Assembly: GCA_002928735.1 (NCBI GenBank)
Contig: PERL01000001.1
Location: forward strand, 186,001 to 250,000
Length of the DNA stretch: 64,000 nt
Source: Hyphomicrobium sp.
Lineage (GTDB): Bacteria > Pseudomonadota > Alphaproteobacteria > Rhizobiales > Hyphomicrobiaceae
Direction: 5' to 3'
In this document: in pieces, positions 55,462 through 63,412 of the stretch
Position numbering within the stretch: the first letter of the stretch is position 1
Layout: each line of letters begins with the position of its first letter
Made by a program: the position numbers and the translations under genes
The notes under the pieces: model-generated
The model's database searches: none
The model's input: the letters and a program-made list of their open reading frames with translations, nothing else
What the model was told of the DNA's origin: nothing

Positions 55462-56181
55462 ATGCGCGCGCTGACCCGCTCCCCATTGACCGCCGTGGCT
55501 GCCGCTGCGGCCATCCTCTTTTCCGCCGGTGCCGCCAACGCGGCGTGCAAAAAGATGGGCTTCCTCGTCAACGATTACGGCAAGGACGGTCCCTCAAAGG
55601 ACGCCCAAGACCTGCTCGACAAACACGTCGCCGAATGGGCCGCTCAGAACGGCATCACGAACTACACGATCGGCAAAAAAGATGTGAAGTGCGAACTCTA
55701 CATCGACGTCATCTTATTCGATGAACACACCTGCACCGCGTCCGCCAACGTCTGCTGGGACGAGCCGGGCAAGGAAAAGCCGGCCAAGTCTGCGAAGAAA
55801 AAGTCTGACGAGCCCGCCGCGAAGTCCGCTGAAAACGACGAAAAGAAGTCGAGCGAAAAGCAGCCCGCAGCAACCGAAGAGAAGCCGGCGGAAACGGCCG
55901 CCGAAAAGCCCGCCGCGGCCGCCATCGAAACCGGTGCGATCCAATCGGAAGACTCGAAGCCGGCAGCCGCACCCGCGGCATCATCCGATGATGCCGCTGC
56001 CCGTGCCGCAGCAGCCGCCGAACGGGCCGCAGAAGCTGCCGAACGCGCAGCCGCCGCAGCCGAACGGGCCGCCGCAGCATCGAGCAAGGCCGCATCACCT
56101 TCGCAGCTCGAAATGCCGGCCTTCGGCGCCGGTAAGCCAGCCGAAGTCGCTCCGGTCACGCCCGTCGAACCCAAGTCCTGA
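55462..56181 (+). CDS. Exported protein with Ala/Lys/Glu-rich tail
   Basis: A 239-residue protein starting at ATG 55462 (AGGAGA upstream). Signal peptide about residues 1-27 (ending ANA), then a small globular domain of about 75 residues with four cysteines (ACKKMG, KCELYIDV, HTCTASANVCWDE), then about 135 residues of charged, Ala/Lys/Glu-rich low complexity ending in an Ala/Arg heptad-like helix (AAERAAEAAERAAAAAERAA). It ends in a strong terminator. Function unknown. Confidence 0.72.
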   Translation: MRALTRSPLTAVAAAAAILFSAGAANAACKKMGFLVNDYGKDGPSKDAQDLLDKHVAEWAAQNGITNYTIGKKDVKCELYIDVILFDEHTCTASANVCWDEPGKEKPAKSAKKKSDEPAAKSAENDEKKSSEKQPAATEEKPAETAAEKPAAAAIETGAIQSEDSKPAAAPAASSDDAAARAAAAAERAAEAAERAAAAAERAAAASSKAASPSQLEMPAFGAGKPAEVAPVTPVEPKS

Positions 56182-56225
56182 TCGATCAAATCGTCGACCA
56201 AGATCGCGACGAAGACCGCCATCAC

Positions 56226-56256
56226 AAAGCGCGCCTTTAACCGGCGCGCTTTTTCT
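56226..56256 (+). terminator. Rho-independent terminator after the Ala-rich exported protein gene
   Basis: AAAGCGCGCC (56226-56235), seven-base loop, GGCGCGCTTT (56243-56252), continuing into TTC TT. A perfect 10-base-pair stem with a T-run on the plus strand. It lies between convergent genes and may weakly serve the minus strand too. Confidence 0.88.
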
Positions 56257-56261
56257 TCACC

Positions 56262-57071
56262 CTATTCGGTCTTGCTGACCGTTGTCAGCCGGTCGAGCCG
56301 CAACCGGTGCCGGTCGTCCGTCAGCAACATCACGGCGGCAAGCCCCGCCAGCACCACAGCGATCCCCGTCGCCCCCGCAATCAGAAACAAGATCATCACC
56401 TGATAGGTCATGGCATCGACGGGATCGGCACCCGCTAGAATTTGCCCCGTCATCATGCCCGGAACCGACACCAATCCCGCGACCGCCATCGCGCTCAGGA
56501 TCGGCGTCATCCCCGCCTTCAATCCGCGCCGCAAAACATCCTGCATGGCATCCGTCCGGCTAGCGCCCAGTGCCAGGCGCGCCTCGATCGCTGCGCGGTC
56601 CCGGCTGGCAGCGATCGTGATGGTATCAAGCACCAGCGTCACCCCCGCCAGCGCATTGCCGATCACCATGCCGAGAATGGGCAACAGGAACCGCGGCGAC
56701 CACCACGGCTCCGATCCGATGATCGCCGACACCGCGAACACCGACGCGATCAACCCCGCGACAAACGGCGCCGCCCCGCCGATCAAATACGATGCAGCCC
56801 CCTGAAATCGCCGCTCCTGCCGCGAGCCGACCTCATACGCCGTTGCCGCCAGCATCATCAGCGCAAAGGCAGCCGTCGCCAGCGACGACCCGCTCTCGAA
56901 CACGAGCTTCAAAACCAGCGCCACCGCCGCGAGCTGCACACACATGCGCACCGCCGATACCGCAATCGTCCGTTCCAGCCCCAGCCGGAACGCCAGCGAT
57001 AAACCGGCCGTTACCACCAGCAAGATAGCTGCCAGTGCCAAATCGAGCGGCGTCAAAGAAACATATGTCAT
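56262..57071 (-). CDS. fetB: ABC transporter permease of the FetB (UPF0014) family
   Basis: A 269-residue membrane protein with about seven helices. Motifs of the UPF0014/FetB family are present: ERTIAVSAVRMCVQLAAVAL-like N-terminal region, EVGSRQERRFQGAASYL, GNALAGVTLVLDTI, EARLALGASRTDAM and VSVPGMMTGQILAGADPVDA. In E. coli FetAB exports iron and eases oxidative stress. It overlaps the ATPase gene by four bases. Confidence 0.9.
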   Translation of the reverse strand: MTYVSLTPLDLALAAILLVVTAGLSLAFRLGLERTIAVSAVRMCVQLAAVALVLKLVFESGSSLATAAFALMMLAATAYEVGSRQERRFQGAASYLIGGAAPFVAGLIASVFAVSAIIGSEPWWSPRFLLPILGMVIGNALAGVTLVLDTITIAASRDRAAIEARLALGASRTDAMQDVLRRGLKAGMTPILSAMAVAGLVSVPGMMTGQILAGADPVDAMTYQVMILFLIAGATGIAVVLAGLAAVMLLTDDRHRLRLDRLTTVSKTE

Positions 57072-57688
57072 GCCGCCCCCGCGTCATTAGCAAGCACCAC
57101 ACGCGGCTTCGGCAACTTCAAGCGCGTATGCGAAAGCCGTTGCGCCAGTCCGGCATCATGCGTCGACAAAAGAACGATGCGTCCCGCATAGAGCTGAAAC
57201 CGGATCTGCTCCTCGACCAAGGCCGCGCTGCCGGGATCAAGCGACGCCGTCGGCTCATCCAATAGCAAAACTTTTGGCTCTCCCTGCAACGCGCGCACGA
57301 ACGCCAGCCGCGACCGCTCGCCCGTCGACAACACGCCAATCTCGCGATCGAGATGCGCCCGCGTCAAACCGACATGATCCAATTGCCGGTCAAGCCGACC
57401 GGTGTCCATCCCTTCCGGAGCAAAGCATCCCCTCGGCGTGTCGCTCCACCACCCGGGCTCGGCCGCGACATAACGCACCGTGCGCCGCCATTGCGGCGCG
57501 GGCACTTCTCCGCGCTCAGCCCCATCGACAAAGACGAGCCCTTCCACCGGATCAAGATCTGCGATGGCCCTGAGAAGCCGCGTTTTCCCCGAACCCGAAG
57601 CCCCCTCGACGGCAAGACATTCGCCTCCGGCGACTTCGAAGCTGAGCGGAGGCAGGGGTGCAAGCCTCAATGTATCGACGCGCAGCAA
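57068..57688 (-). CDS. fetA: ABC transporter ATPase of the FetA (YbbL) type
   Basis: A 206-residue ATPase starting at TTG with a strong AAGGGGGG site. Walker A is GASGSGKT (29-36), the signature LSTGERSRLAFVRAL, Walker B VLLLDEPTASLD, and the H-loop is STHD. Single short domain. Paired with the FetB-type permease by a four-base overlap, so the two form an exporter, probably of iron by homology. Confidence 0.9.
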   Translation of the reverse strand: MLRVDTLRLAPLPPLSFEVAGGECLAVEGASGSGKTRLLRAIADLDPVEGLVFVDGAERGEVPAPQWRRTVRYVAAEPGWWSDTPRGCFAPEGMDTGRLDRQLDHVGLTRAHLDREIGVLSTGERSRLAFVRALQGEPKVLLLDEPTASLDPGSAALVEEQIRFQLYAGRIVLLSTHDAGLAQRLSHTRLKLPKPRVVLANDAGAA

Positions 57689-57773
57689 TCGTCCCCCCTT
57701 GCGCCCTGTTGGAACGCCGGGACGTGATTACCAAGTCTGGAGTAAAACAACCAGAGCGCCGGGGCATCGCCCT

Positions 57774-58142
57774 TTAGGCAGCAGCTCGCGGCATCCGGAA
57801 ACGATCTTCCATCGACGCCCGGTCAAAAGGCTTCATCAGGCAGGAATCGGCACCCGCCGTCAGCGCGCGCGTGATGTCGGAGTGTACGTATTCGCTGGTC
57901 ATATAAACGAGGTACGGCCGGGTGCCCGACGTCTGCATGCGCAGCCTGAGAATAAACTCGTGAGCCGGTAACTCCGAAACCTGCCAATCGAGCAGGATAG
58001 CATCCGGCATAGTCGATCGGGCCAATTCGTAGCCATCTTTGCCGTTGCTGGCTTCAATCACTTCATAGCCGATCCCAGTCAGGATGGCGGACGCGACTTT
58101 CCGGACAACATCGCTGTTGTCCACGATCAGGCAACGCTTCAT
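57774..58142 (-). CDS. CheY-like single-domain response regulator
   Basis: A 122-residue receiver domain. Acidic Asp8 (VDNSD; the usual neighbour acid is Asn, so only one acidic residue lies at the turn), phospho-acceptor Asp52 (LLDWQV), Thr82 (YMTSE) and Lys104 (CLMKPF) are in place. It has no output domain. It lies next to chpT on the same strand, so it is a likely partner in the CckA-ChpT phosphorelay; CpdR is a known single-domain receiver of that system but I cannot show it is CpdR. Confidence 0.85.
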   Translation of the reverse strand: MKRCLIVDNSDVVRKVASAILTGIGYEVIEASNGKDGYELARSTMPDAILLDWQVSELPAHEFILRLRMQTSGTRPYLVYMTSEYVHSDITRALTAGADSCLMKPFDRASMEDRFRMPRAAA

Positions 58143-58227
58143 GGAGTAGCCCCGGCAATCAAGTCAATCGAACACGCACACCCGCACGAATGCCCAGATG
58201 CGCACCATCAACTGTGACGTGCAGATG

Positions 58228-58242
58228 GTTAATGAAGCATTG
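58228..58242. promoter_or_regulatory. Candidate CtrA-type box between chpT and the receiver gene
   Basis: TTAA (58228-58231), seven bases, TTGA (58239-58242): one mismatch to TTAA-N7-TTAA, 86 bases upstream of the receiver gene. Low information content makes chance possible. Confidence 0.3.
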
Positions 58243-58252
58243 ACGAAGGGCG

Positions 58253-58906
58253 TCAGCCCGCGGCGGCGTGAATGCGCACGTCGACACCGTCTTTGGCCAC
58301 CGTAAGCGGCATGTTCGCCAGCTTGGCCAACCGCGTCGTGTAATAGGCCTGGATCGTCATCGCATCGAGTGCAGGCGTGTCCTTGCCCGTCACGAATTCG
58401 TTGAGATGCTGCGGCAGCCGCGCGCCCGTGCCCCGGCAGACGACGTGAAACGCCGGCCGCTCGACGGAGCCTTCAATGGTCACATCGATATCGCCGCCCT
58501 TGGGCAAAGCCGTGATAGCCGATGAGATGATATTAAGCAGGAGCTTCACCTTGTCCTTGCTCATGTAGCCGGGAGGGCCGCTCCAGTTCAGGCGGTGCTT
58601 CGCCCTGCCCTTGCCGTTGACGACATAGCCGCGCGAGATCTTCTCCGCCATGCCCAGATCGATCAGCGCGCCCGCAGATCCGCTGGCGCCAAACGCGAAC
58701 CGCGCGAATTCAAGACAGACGGACGCCTGCGCCGTCACGTTGCGGATCATGTCGAACGCATACCGCCGCGCGTCCTCTTCCTTTTCCTCATCGTGCAACT
58801 GTAGCCCGATACTGATCGCGCCCACGGGACCGATGACATCGTGGCAGATTTTGCTGGAAATCAGCGCGGCAATCTCCAGATCGGACGGCATGGCGGCATC
58901 GGTCAT
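58253..58906 (-). CDS. chpT: Histidine phosphotransferase ChpT
   Basis: A 217-residue protein starting at ATG 58906 with GAGGGA upstream; longer in-frame starts up to 59047 lack ribosome sites. The phospho-acceptor His22 is in ISSKICHDVIGPVGAIS, the ChpT hallmark. The C-terminal half is a pseudo-ATPase-like fold (KVKLLLNIISSAITALPKGG). ChpT carries phosphate from CckA to CtrA and CpdR and controls the alphaproteobacterial cell cycle. The receiver gene follows on the same strand. Confidence 0.93.
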   Translation of the reverse strand: MTDAAMPSDLEIAALISSKICHDVIGPVGAISIGLQLHDEEKEEDARRYAFDMIRNVTAQASVCLEFARFAFGASGSAGALIDLGMAEKISRGYVVNGKGRAKHRLNWSGPPGYMSKDKVKLLLNIISSAITALPKGGDIDVTIEGSVERPAFHVVCRGTGARLPQHLNEFVTGKDTPALDAMTIQAYYTTRLAKLANMPLTVAKDGVDVRIHAAAG

Positions 58907-59193
58907 GGAAGTCTGTCCCTCGAAATCAGATGTCATCGCCGCATCGCTGCCCTGCCGGACGGCCCACGGCGAATCACCGCCGCTTGCCCGGCGCACGTCT
59001 GCTCTGATACACGGCCCGGTAGGCGGGTGAAAGGTCCACCAGGACAACTGGCGGAAACTGCCGCGTGGATGCAGCCGGCAACTTTGCCCTACGGCTCGCT
59101 AGGCTTGCCCTCGGCTGAATTCCGGCCGAATCACCACTCATCCGGAATGCCAACGTCCCTCGACAGCCCACCTCGGAAAGATCACCCTTCAGA

Positions 59194-60015
59194 ATGCCCT
59201 TCAGATCCCATGCCGCTCTCACAGCGGCCATCCTTCCCGCCGTCATCGAAGCCGCACGCGTCATCCTCGCAACGCGCCGGTCCGGTCTCGTCGTCGATCG
59301 CAAAACCGATGACTCCCCCGTCACCGAGGCCGACCGCCTCGCGGAAGATATCCTCACCCAAGCCCTCCACGCCATCCACCCAGCAATCCCCGTCGTCGGC
59401 GAAGAAACAGTCTCGGCCGGCGCAGCGCCCGCAATCGGCGACACGTTTTTCCTGCTCGATCCCCTCGACGGCACCCGCGACTACGCCGCTGGCCGCGACG
59501 ATTTCACGATCAACATTGGCCTGGTCGACGGCGGCCACCCCGTCTTCGGACTGATTTTCGCGCCCGCCCGTCACGACCTTTTCGTCACCAACGAGCCGGG
59601 TACAGCCGTCACCGCACGTTTCGATCCCGAAAGCACCGCCCCTGGTCTTTCCGAACTGGACCTCACAGTGCTTCAGGTCCGCTCGAACCCGTCGCCGGAG
59701 TTGAGCGCTCTGATCAGCCGCCGTGAAGCCGGCCCCGAATTCGACGGCCGCCTCGCAGCGCTCGGCGTGACGCATCGCATCGTTGCAAGTTCCGCGCTGA
59801 AATTCGGCCTGCTCGCCCGTGGCGATGGCGACATCTACCCCCGCTTCGGACCCACCTGCGAATGGGACACCGCTGCCGGCCAGGCAATTGTGGAGGCCGC
59901 CGGTGGTACGGTCACTGCTCTCGACGGAACGCCCCTCATCTACGGCAAAGTGGCAGACAAATTTCTCAACGGTCCCTTCGTTGCGCGCGCGCACCACCCG
60001 GCAATGTCCGTCTAA
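59194..60015 (+). CDS. cysQ: 3'(2'),5'-bisphosphate nucleotidase CysQ
   Basis: A 273-residue lithium-sensitive phosphatase-family enzyme. Metal and substrate motifs are VVGEE (Glu70), DPLDGTRDY (Asp89, Asp92), and CEWDTAAGQAIVEAAGG. The segment FGLLARGDGDIYPRFGPTCE matches CysQ rather than inositol monophosphatase. It removes the 3'-phosphate of PAP(S) in sulfur assimilation. Divergent from chpT across 287 bases. Confidence 0.9.
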   Translation: MPFRSHAALTAAILPAVIEAARVILATRRSGLVVDRKTDDSPVTEADRLAEDILTQALHAIHPAIPVVGEETVSAGAAPAIGDTFFLLDPLDGTRDYAAGRDDFTINIGLVDGGHPVFGLIFAPARHDLFVTNEPGTAVTARFDPESTAPGLSELDLTVLQVRSNPSPELSALISRREAGPEFDGRLAALGVTHRIVASSALKFGLLARGDGDIYPRFGPTCEWDTAAGQAIVEAAGGTVTALDGTPLIYGKVADKFLNGPFVARAHHPAMSV

Positions 60016-60136
60016 CGCCACGCCATGGCCTTGTTCCGCGTCCTGAAAGCCACACTTTGGTAACACTTTCTGGCGATGGTTGATGGAGCTTTAACCGCCG
60101 CGAGTCTGCGGCCCGTCCATCTTGGGAATGCGCACC

Positions 60137-61009
60137 ATGTCGTCTCTGAAGACGTCCCGCATGCTCACCGCACACGCTGGCGCCGCATTGGCCGCTCTCT
60201 TGCTCGGCCCCTGTTTCACGACAGTAGCCCTCAGCGCCAACGACGCCTACCGCCCGCCCGCCGAGAGCTACGAGTCCGACGATCAAGGCGCCGAAGACGT
60301 CTATCGTGCGGCGCCCTCGCGTGACAGCTATCCCTCCGGTGGCGGCTACCAGCCCGACGAAGAATACCGCCCCGAATCAGGCACCGGCCGCGACAGCTTT
60401 GGCGGCGATCGCTCAACCGCTGGCGTCCCCCCCGCCGCTGGCTACGGCGAACCCTACACCCCACCCTCTGCCGACGACGGCCTCCCCGAACCCAAAGGCC
60501 CCAGCGAATCCGGCGCCGGCTCCTCGACCGGTTATGACCAATCCGAGATCATCGGCGCGGGCCACAAACTGTTCGGCGGCGTCAGTAAAGGCCTTGCCGA
60601 AGCGGTCGAGTGGGCCTTCCAGAGCCAGGGCCGTCCGAACGGCTACATCGTCGGCGAAGATGCCGGCGGCGCCTTCGTGTTTGGCTTGCGCTACGGCGAA
60701 GGCACGCTCCACTCCAAACTGTATGGCTCGCAAAAGGTCTTCTGGCAGGGCCCCTCGGTTGGCTACGACGCCGGAGCCGAAGGCTCTAAAGCCATGGTTC
60801 TTGTGTACAATATGCAGGACCCCAGCCAGATCTACGAACGCTTCGGCGGCGTCCAGGGCGCAGCCTACCTCGTCGGCGGCGTCAGCGTGCAGGTCCAGAA
60901 GCACGGCAATGTCACACTCGCCGTCATCCGTTCCGGCGTCGGCCTGAGGTTGGGTGCCAACGTCGGTTATATGAAGTATACCCGTTCCCCGACGTGGAAT
61001 CCGCTATAA
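60137..61009 (+). CDS. eipA: EipA-family envelope protein (DUF1134)
   Basis: About 290 residues from ATG 60137 (GGGA 9 bases upstream; ATG 60128 is also in frame). A signal peptide (to about residue 33) is followed by a Pro/Tyr/Ser-rich linker (PPAESYESDDQGAEDVYRAA) and the C-terminal DUF1134 domain (about 150-290) with GRPNGYIVGEDAGGAFVFGL, GTLHSKLYGSQKVFWQGPSV and GGVSVQVQKHGNVTLAVIRS. EipA is a periplasmic beta-barrel needed for envelope integrity in Brucella. Confidence 0.88.
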   Translation: MSSLKTSRMLTAHAGAALAALLLGPCFTTVALSANDAYRPPAESYESDDQGAEDVYRAAPSRDSYPSGGGYQPDEEYRPESGTGRDSFGGDRSTAGVPPAAGYGEPYTPPSADDGLPEPKGPSESGAGSSTGYDQSEIIGAGHKLFGGVSKGLAEAVEWAFQSQGRPNGYIVGEDAGGAFVFGLRYGEGTLHSKLYGSQKVFWQGPSVGYDAGAEGSKAMVLVYNMQDPSQIYERFGGVQGAAYLVGGVSVQVQKHGNVTLAVIRSGVGLRLGANVGYMKYTRSPTWNPL

Positions 61010-61193
61010 GCACTCCCGTCGGCGGCAGCGTTCGGCACCGGACGGAACCACGCGTCGGCCCTGCGCCGGTGCCGTGGCAACCAACCCGCAGCCACGCGGC
61101 TGAAACCTAGAATGGCGGCTTCGCGTCCGCCAAATTGCCATCGGCGATCGCCCGGACCGGCGGCGGCCATTGGCTCGAACGAGGACGGACGGG

Positions 61194-62567
61194 GTGCTCA
61201 CCATCCAATCGGCCATGCTGGTGGTGCTCGGCTTCTCGATTGCGGGGCTGCTGGCCTGCGTGATCGCGCCGGCCTATCGCCGCCGTGCTGCGCGCCTCGC
61301 CACCCTTGAATTGAAGCGCACGATGCCGCTGACGGAAGCGGAGATCGCCGCCGACAAGGATCGCATCCGCGCCGACTACGCCATCCGCGTCCACAAACTC
61401 GAAAGCAATCTCGAGGAACTCTCTCTCGAAACCGCCCGCCAGCTCATCGAAATCAACCGCCGCGATGCCCGCATCAGCGCGCTGGAAAGCGACGTTGCAC
61501 GCCTGGCTACCGTCAACGAAGAACACGAGAACGCCCGCCGCGTCCTCGAACTCACCATCACCGACCGCCTGCCCAAGGTCGAACAGCGCCTCGCCGAAGC
61601 CAAGAAGCTCCTCTTCGACCGCGACCGCGAGATCTCCGCGCTCACGCAAACAGCCCAGCGCCAGTCGATCGCGCTTGAAGAAGCCACCCAGATCAATACT
61701 CAGCAGCGCAACGACATCCATCGCCTCAACGCGACGCTAACCACCCGCGCCGCGCGCCACCGCGACAAAGCCGAGGAGCAAAAGCACGAAACCGAGATCG
61801 CGCTCCGCACCGAGATCGAAGCTCTGCGTGCCCGCGTCCGCGACCAAGGCGATGTCATCGCACGCCTGCAATCGGAATCGTCTGACGCCACCGACCGATC
61901 CAACACTGCCGAAATGGCGCGCCTGCGCGACAGCCTCGCCGAAGCCGAACGCGCCCTGCAGAACGCCCAGCGCCAGGATGGCTCCGTCACCACCGGTTCG
62001 GATACCGAGGTTCGTGCCCTGCGCTCGACCGTCGAAGATCAGGCCACGCAAATCGCCCGCCTTACCGCCGAACTCGCCGCCTTGAGATCTGCCGCACCCG
62101 CCGGCGACGCAGCTACCGATCAACAGGCCGCCATCGGCCTGCGCGCCAAACTCAGCGCCCTGGAGGCCGAAGCCGCCGAACAGGCCTCCATCATTCTCGG
62201 ATTGCGCGCGGAAGTCGCCGCAGGCAACGAGAAACTGGCCCGCCAAGCCGAGTTCTACATGGAGGAGCAGAGAAAGCTTCAGGCCGGCACCCGGCCCACC
62301 GCGCCACCAGCAGACGTGCCCGCCGCCGTGGCTGCGCCGGCAGCCCAGCGGCTATCGCTGGCCGAGCGCATGAACGCACCGCGTGTCGCAACCGTACAAA
62401 TTTCGAATGGCACCTCGCCAGCCGCCAATGGCAACGAGGCGTCCGCCCCGGCCAGTGCCGATACGCAAATAGATGATCCGGAATTTTCAGCGGCGGAACC
62501 CGCCAACCAGCCCCGGCGCCAAAGCCTGCTTCAGCGCATCACGGGCCTCGAAAAGCCCGTCGCCTGA
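61194..62567 (+). CDS. Membrane-anchored long coiled-coil protein
   Basis: A 457-residue protein; GTG 61194 is chosen with GAGGA upstream, rather than TTG 61170. One N-terminal helix (about residues 6-28, AMLVVLGFSIAGLLACVIAP) is followed by a basic stretch and about 320 residues of coiled coil (for example VHKLESNLEELSLETARQLI, LAEAERALQNAQRQDGS) and an Ala/Pro-rich tail. The pattern resembles inner-membrane scaffold proteins. No family or catalytic motif recognised. It follows eipA by 184 bases on the same strand. Confidence 0.72.
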   Translation: MLTIQSAMLVVLGFSIAGLLACVIAPAYRRRAARLATLELKRTMPLTEAEIAADKDRIRADYAIRVHKLESNLEELSLETARQLIEINRRDARISALESDVARLATVNEEHENARRVLELTITDRLPKVEQRLAEAKKLLFDRDREISALTQTAQRQSIALEEATQINTQQRNDIHRLNATLTTRAARHRDKAEEQKHETEIALRTEIEALRARVRDQGDVIARLQSESSDATDRSNTAEMARLRDSLAEAERALQNAQRQDGSVTTGSDTEVRALRSTVEDQATQIARLTAELAALRSAAPAGDAATDQQAAIGLRAKLSALEAEAAEQASIILGLRAEVAAGNEKLARQAEFYMEEQRKLQAGTRPTAPPADVPAAVAAPAAQRLSLAERMNAPRVATVQISNGTSPAANGNEASAPASADTQIDDPEFSAAEPANQPRRQSLLQRITGLEKPVA

Positions 62568-62631
62568 TCCGCGCAACAATGCGATTGAAAATCGGAACAC
62601 ACCGGCCACAGCCGCGGCATCCCCATACGGG

Positions 62632-63168
62632 CTAGTTCTTCAACGCCACAAGAACACCGAGACTTCGGTTGGTGATATCGCGCGAGCTTTCTGCGATCAC
62701 AGCGCGCTTCTTGACCCGCTTCGGCGGTAGCGATCCGGTTTCGACCAGCGCCGTCTCCACGACGACCGCCGGTAGATCCCCAAATATCCCAGGTGGCTTG
62801 CGCGGACGCGGCGTCGCCTTGGCGACACGAACCGCTGTCTTACGCTTCACCTTGATCGGCCGCACCTTGATCGTCTCGGCCTGATCCAAGCGCAGAGCCA
62901 GAACCTGCACCGGCATATCCGGCACGCTCAACGCCACGACCTGCCGCAGCACCGGCACTTGCGGTGCGAGCGCGGCCGCTACCTCGTCGCGCTTGAACTT
63001 TTCCACACGCGACGGTTCCGCCCGCGCGACCACCGTCTGCTCCATCTTGATGGACAACGCCAGATCCGCGATCTGGCCGGCAATCGCAGCGGCACCCACG
63101 AACAGCACGCTGTTGAAGACAGCGTACCTTACGAGAGCCAGATGACGGAGATTGAGTGCCGCGAACAT
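62632..63168 (-). CDS. Small membrane-anchored basic protein of unknown function
   Basis: About 178 residues if started at ATG 63168, which has no strong ribosome site; the frame is open to 63396. A hydrophobic segment (YAVFNSVLFVGAAAIAG, about residues 15-31) would anchor it. The rest is rich in Lys, Arg, Val and Pro (IKVRPIKVKRKTAVRVAKAT). No family recognised. It converges on the coiled-coil protein gene. Confidence 0.5.
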   Translation of the reverse strand: MFAALNLRHLALVRYAVFNSVLFVGAAAIAGQIADLALSIKMEQTVVARAEPSRVEKFKRDEVAAALAPQVPVLRQVVALSVPDMPVQVLALRLDQAETIKVRPIKVKRKTAVRVAKATPRPRKPPGIFGDLPAVVVETALVETGSLPPKRVKKRAVIAESSRDITNRSLGVLVALKN

Positions 63169-63412
63169 ATCTACGCTTACGCCATGAATGAGACCGGTCC
63201 GGCCCAAGCCACGAGCCACCGGAAGTTGCGCCTTATACGTCGTATCTGCCCCATTGCTATGCGCAAATGGAAGCAGAGTAAACGTTCTGACGTCGGATGG
63301 GGACCATTGCGCCGAAAGGCCGCCCGCAGAACCCCCAACGGCCGCGAAACTCTTTAGTTCCAGCGATGTAAACGCACGGGGCCAGCGAGAGCGCACCCGC
63401 CCTCGGCCCGTG

